Part shown: positions 6,731 to 7,198 of the stretch, piece after piece | Layout of the letters: each line of letters opens with the position of its first letter | Numbering within the stretch: the first letter of the stretch is position 1 | DNA from: Gammaproteobacteria bacterium | GTDB taxonomy: Bacteria; Pseudomonadota; Gammaproteobacteria; Granulosicoccales; Granulosicoccaceae | Length of the DNA: 7,198 nucleotides | Reading direction: 5' to 3' | Assembly: GCA_020444765.1 (NCBI GenBank) | Contig: JAGRHW010000177.1 | Span: forward strand, 1-7,198 | The notes under the pieces: model-generated | Told to the model about the DNA's origin: nothing | Database searches by the model: none | The model's input: only the letters and a program-made list of their open reading frames with translations | Made by a program: the position numbers and the translations under genes

Positions 6731-6743
6731 TCTCTTTTGTCAA
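6716..6743 (-). promoter_or_regulatory. Sigma70-type promoter of the repressor-permease unit
   Basis: On the - strand a perfect -35 TTGACA lies at 6743-6738. The -10 is either TAAAAC at 6721-6716 (spacer 16, weaker match) or TATAAA at 6723-6718 (good match, spacer only 14). Either would start transcription within a few bases of the ATG at 6708, so the message would be nearly leaderless. The region is markedly more AT-rich than its surroundings. Confidence 0.6.
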
Positions 6744-6847
6744 GCGCCAACCAAAAATAAGCTGAATGCTGGCGAGCATCGAAACCACGGCCACGGGTTT
6801 TGAGGTATTGAAACGGCGCGTTGATTGTGTCGGTCGGTGGAACCGGC

Positions 6848-7198
6848 TCAAGCAGATCGGTGTTGCAATATCTCCTGAACCCGGGCCTGTAATTCAGGAA
6901 TCAGCTCCGCTTCCAGCCAGGGATTCTTTCGCAACCAGAGATTATTACGCGGACTCGGGTGCGGTAAGGCCAAAATCCGTGGCCAGTATTCCCGCCAGTT
7001 TTTGACGGTCTCGGTAAGGTTTTTTTTGCGCTTTTCGCCGAGATGATAATCCAGCGCATATTGGCCGAGCACAATCGTCAGTTCGATGGACTCGAGTTGT
7101 GCCAGCAGACGCGCGCGCCAGGTTTTCGCGCACTCCGGCCGGGGCGGCAGGTCACCGCTTTTGCCGCGTCCCGGATAACAGAACCCCATCGGCAACAG
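6848..7198 (-). CDS. Uracil-DNA-glycosylase-family protein (C-terminal part, cut by the window end)
   Basis: The frame stays open to the right edge, so the first 116 residues seen are the C-terminal part of a longer protein; family members are about 190-200 residues. The visible start LLPMGFCYPG is internal sequence, since the codons there read Leu-Leu-Pro-Met, and the true start lies outside the window. Recognisable blocks are GFCYPGRGKSGDLPPRPECA, the IVLGQYA strand, and HPSPRNNLW near residues 80-88. The HPSPRN block corresponds to the C-terminal HPSP loop that grips DNA in the uracil-DNA glycosylase superfamily (PF03167). Members excise uracil or related bases, or are of unknown activity; the N-terminal catalytic motif is not visible. 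It probably has no functional tie to its neighbours. An eight-A run on the coding strand falls at the KKN codons. Confidence 0.85.
   Translation of the reverse strand: MLPMGFCYPGRGKSGDLPPRPECAKTWRARLLAQLESIELTIVLGQYALDYHLGEKRKKNLTETVKNWREYWPRILALPHPSPRNNLWLRKNPWLEAELIPELQARVQEILQHRSA

Noticed and set aside
6755..6779. Possible terminator for the glycosylase-family gene (- strand stem ATGCT/AGCAT at 6766-6779, then a T-rich stretch)
   Set aside because: The stem is only five pairs and the T run starts about eight bases beyond it, too weak to call.
6831..6846. Small inverted repeat CGGT-GGA-ACCG just after the glycosylase-family stop
   Set aside because: The stem is four pairs with a three-base loop and no T tract; it is of a size expected by chance in GC-rich DNA.
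1..7198. Mobile elements, tRNA or rRNA genes, CRISPR arrays, attachment sites
   Set aside because: I read for terminal inverted repeats, transposase motifs, spaced direct repeats and RNA gene signatures and saw none.

Overview
The window is a GC-rich bacterial chromosome segment. Gene order and protein sequence suggest a gammaproteobacterium; the Phn proteins align by eye with the Escherichia coli ones over their whole length. The genus cannot be read from the sequence.

Left two thirds (1-5275, + strand): the core of a carbon-phosphorus (C-P) lyase operon, in the order phnG (3' end only), phnH, phnI, phnJ, phnK, phnL, phnM. Junctions are very tight: TTGA between phnG and phnH, stop next to start between phnH and phnI, ATGA overlaps at I/J, J/K and L/M, and a 13-base gap at K/L. 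This is one translationally coupled polycistron. PhnG, H, I and J form the lyase core. PhnI, with the help of PhnG, H and L, makes ribose 1-alkylphosphonate 5-triphosphate from ATP and a phosphonate. PhnM removes pyrophosphate, and the radical-SAM enzyme PhnJ breaks the C-P bond. PhnK, and probably PhnL, are ABC-type ATPases that dock on or assist the complex. All the catalytic motifs I can check are intact. A short intrinsic terminator follows phnM (5289-5310), so the operon appears to end there; phnN and phnP are not in the window.

Right third (5348-6708, - strand, converging on phnM): a two-gene unit of an ArsR-family repressor followed, with an ATGA overlap, by a PF03773 (ArsP-type) membrane permease. 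The repressor has a C-terminal cysteine cluster like that of arsenite-sensing ArsR proteins. Its AT-rich promoter carries two perfect tandem 8-base repeats across the -10 region and spacer, and the predicted transcript is nearly leaderless. This looks like a self-regulated metalloid or metal efflux unit, possibly for organoarsenicals.

Right edge (6848-7198, - strand): the C-terminal part of a uracil-DNA-glycosylase-family protein, cut by the window end.

I see no mobile element, tRNA, rRNA or CRISPR array. The C-P lyase genes are a known system. The least ordinary part is the ArsR/permease unit and its placement beside phosphonate catabolism.
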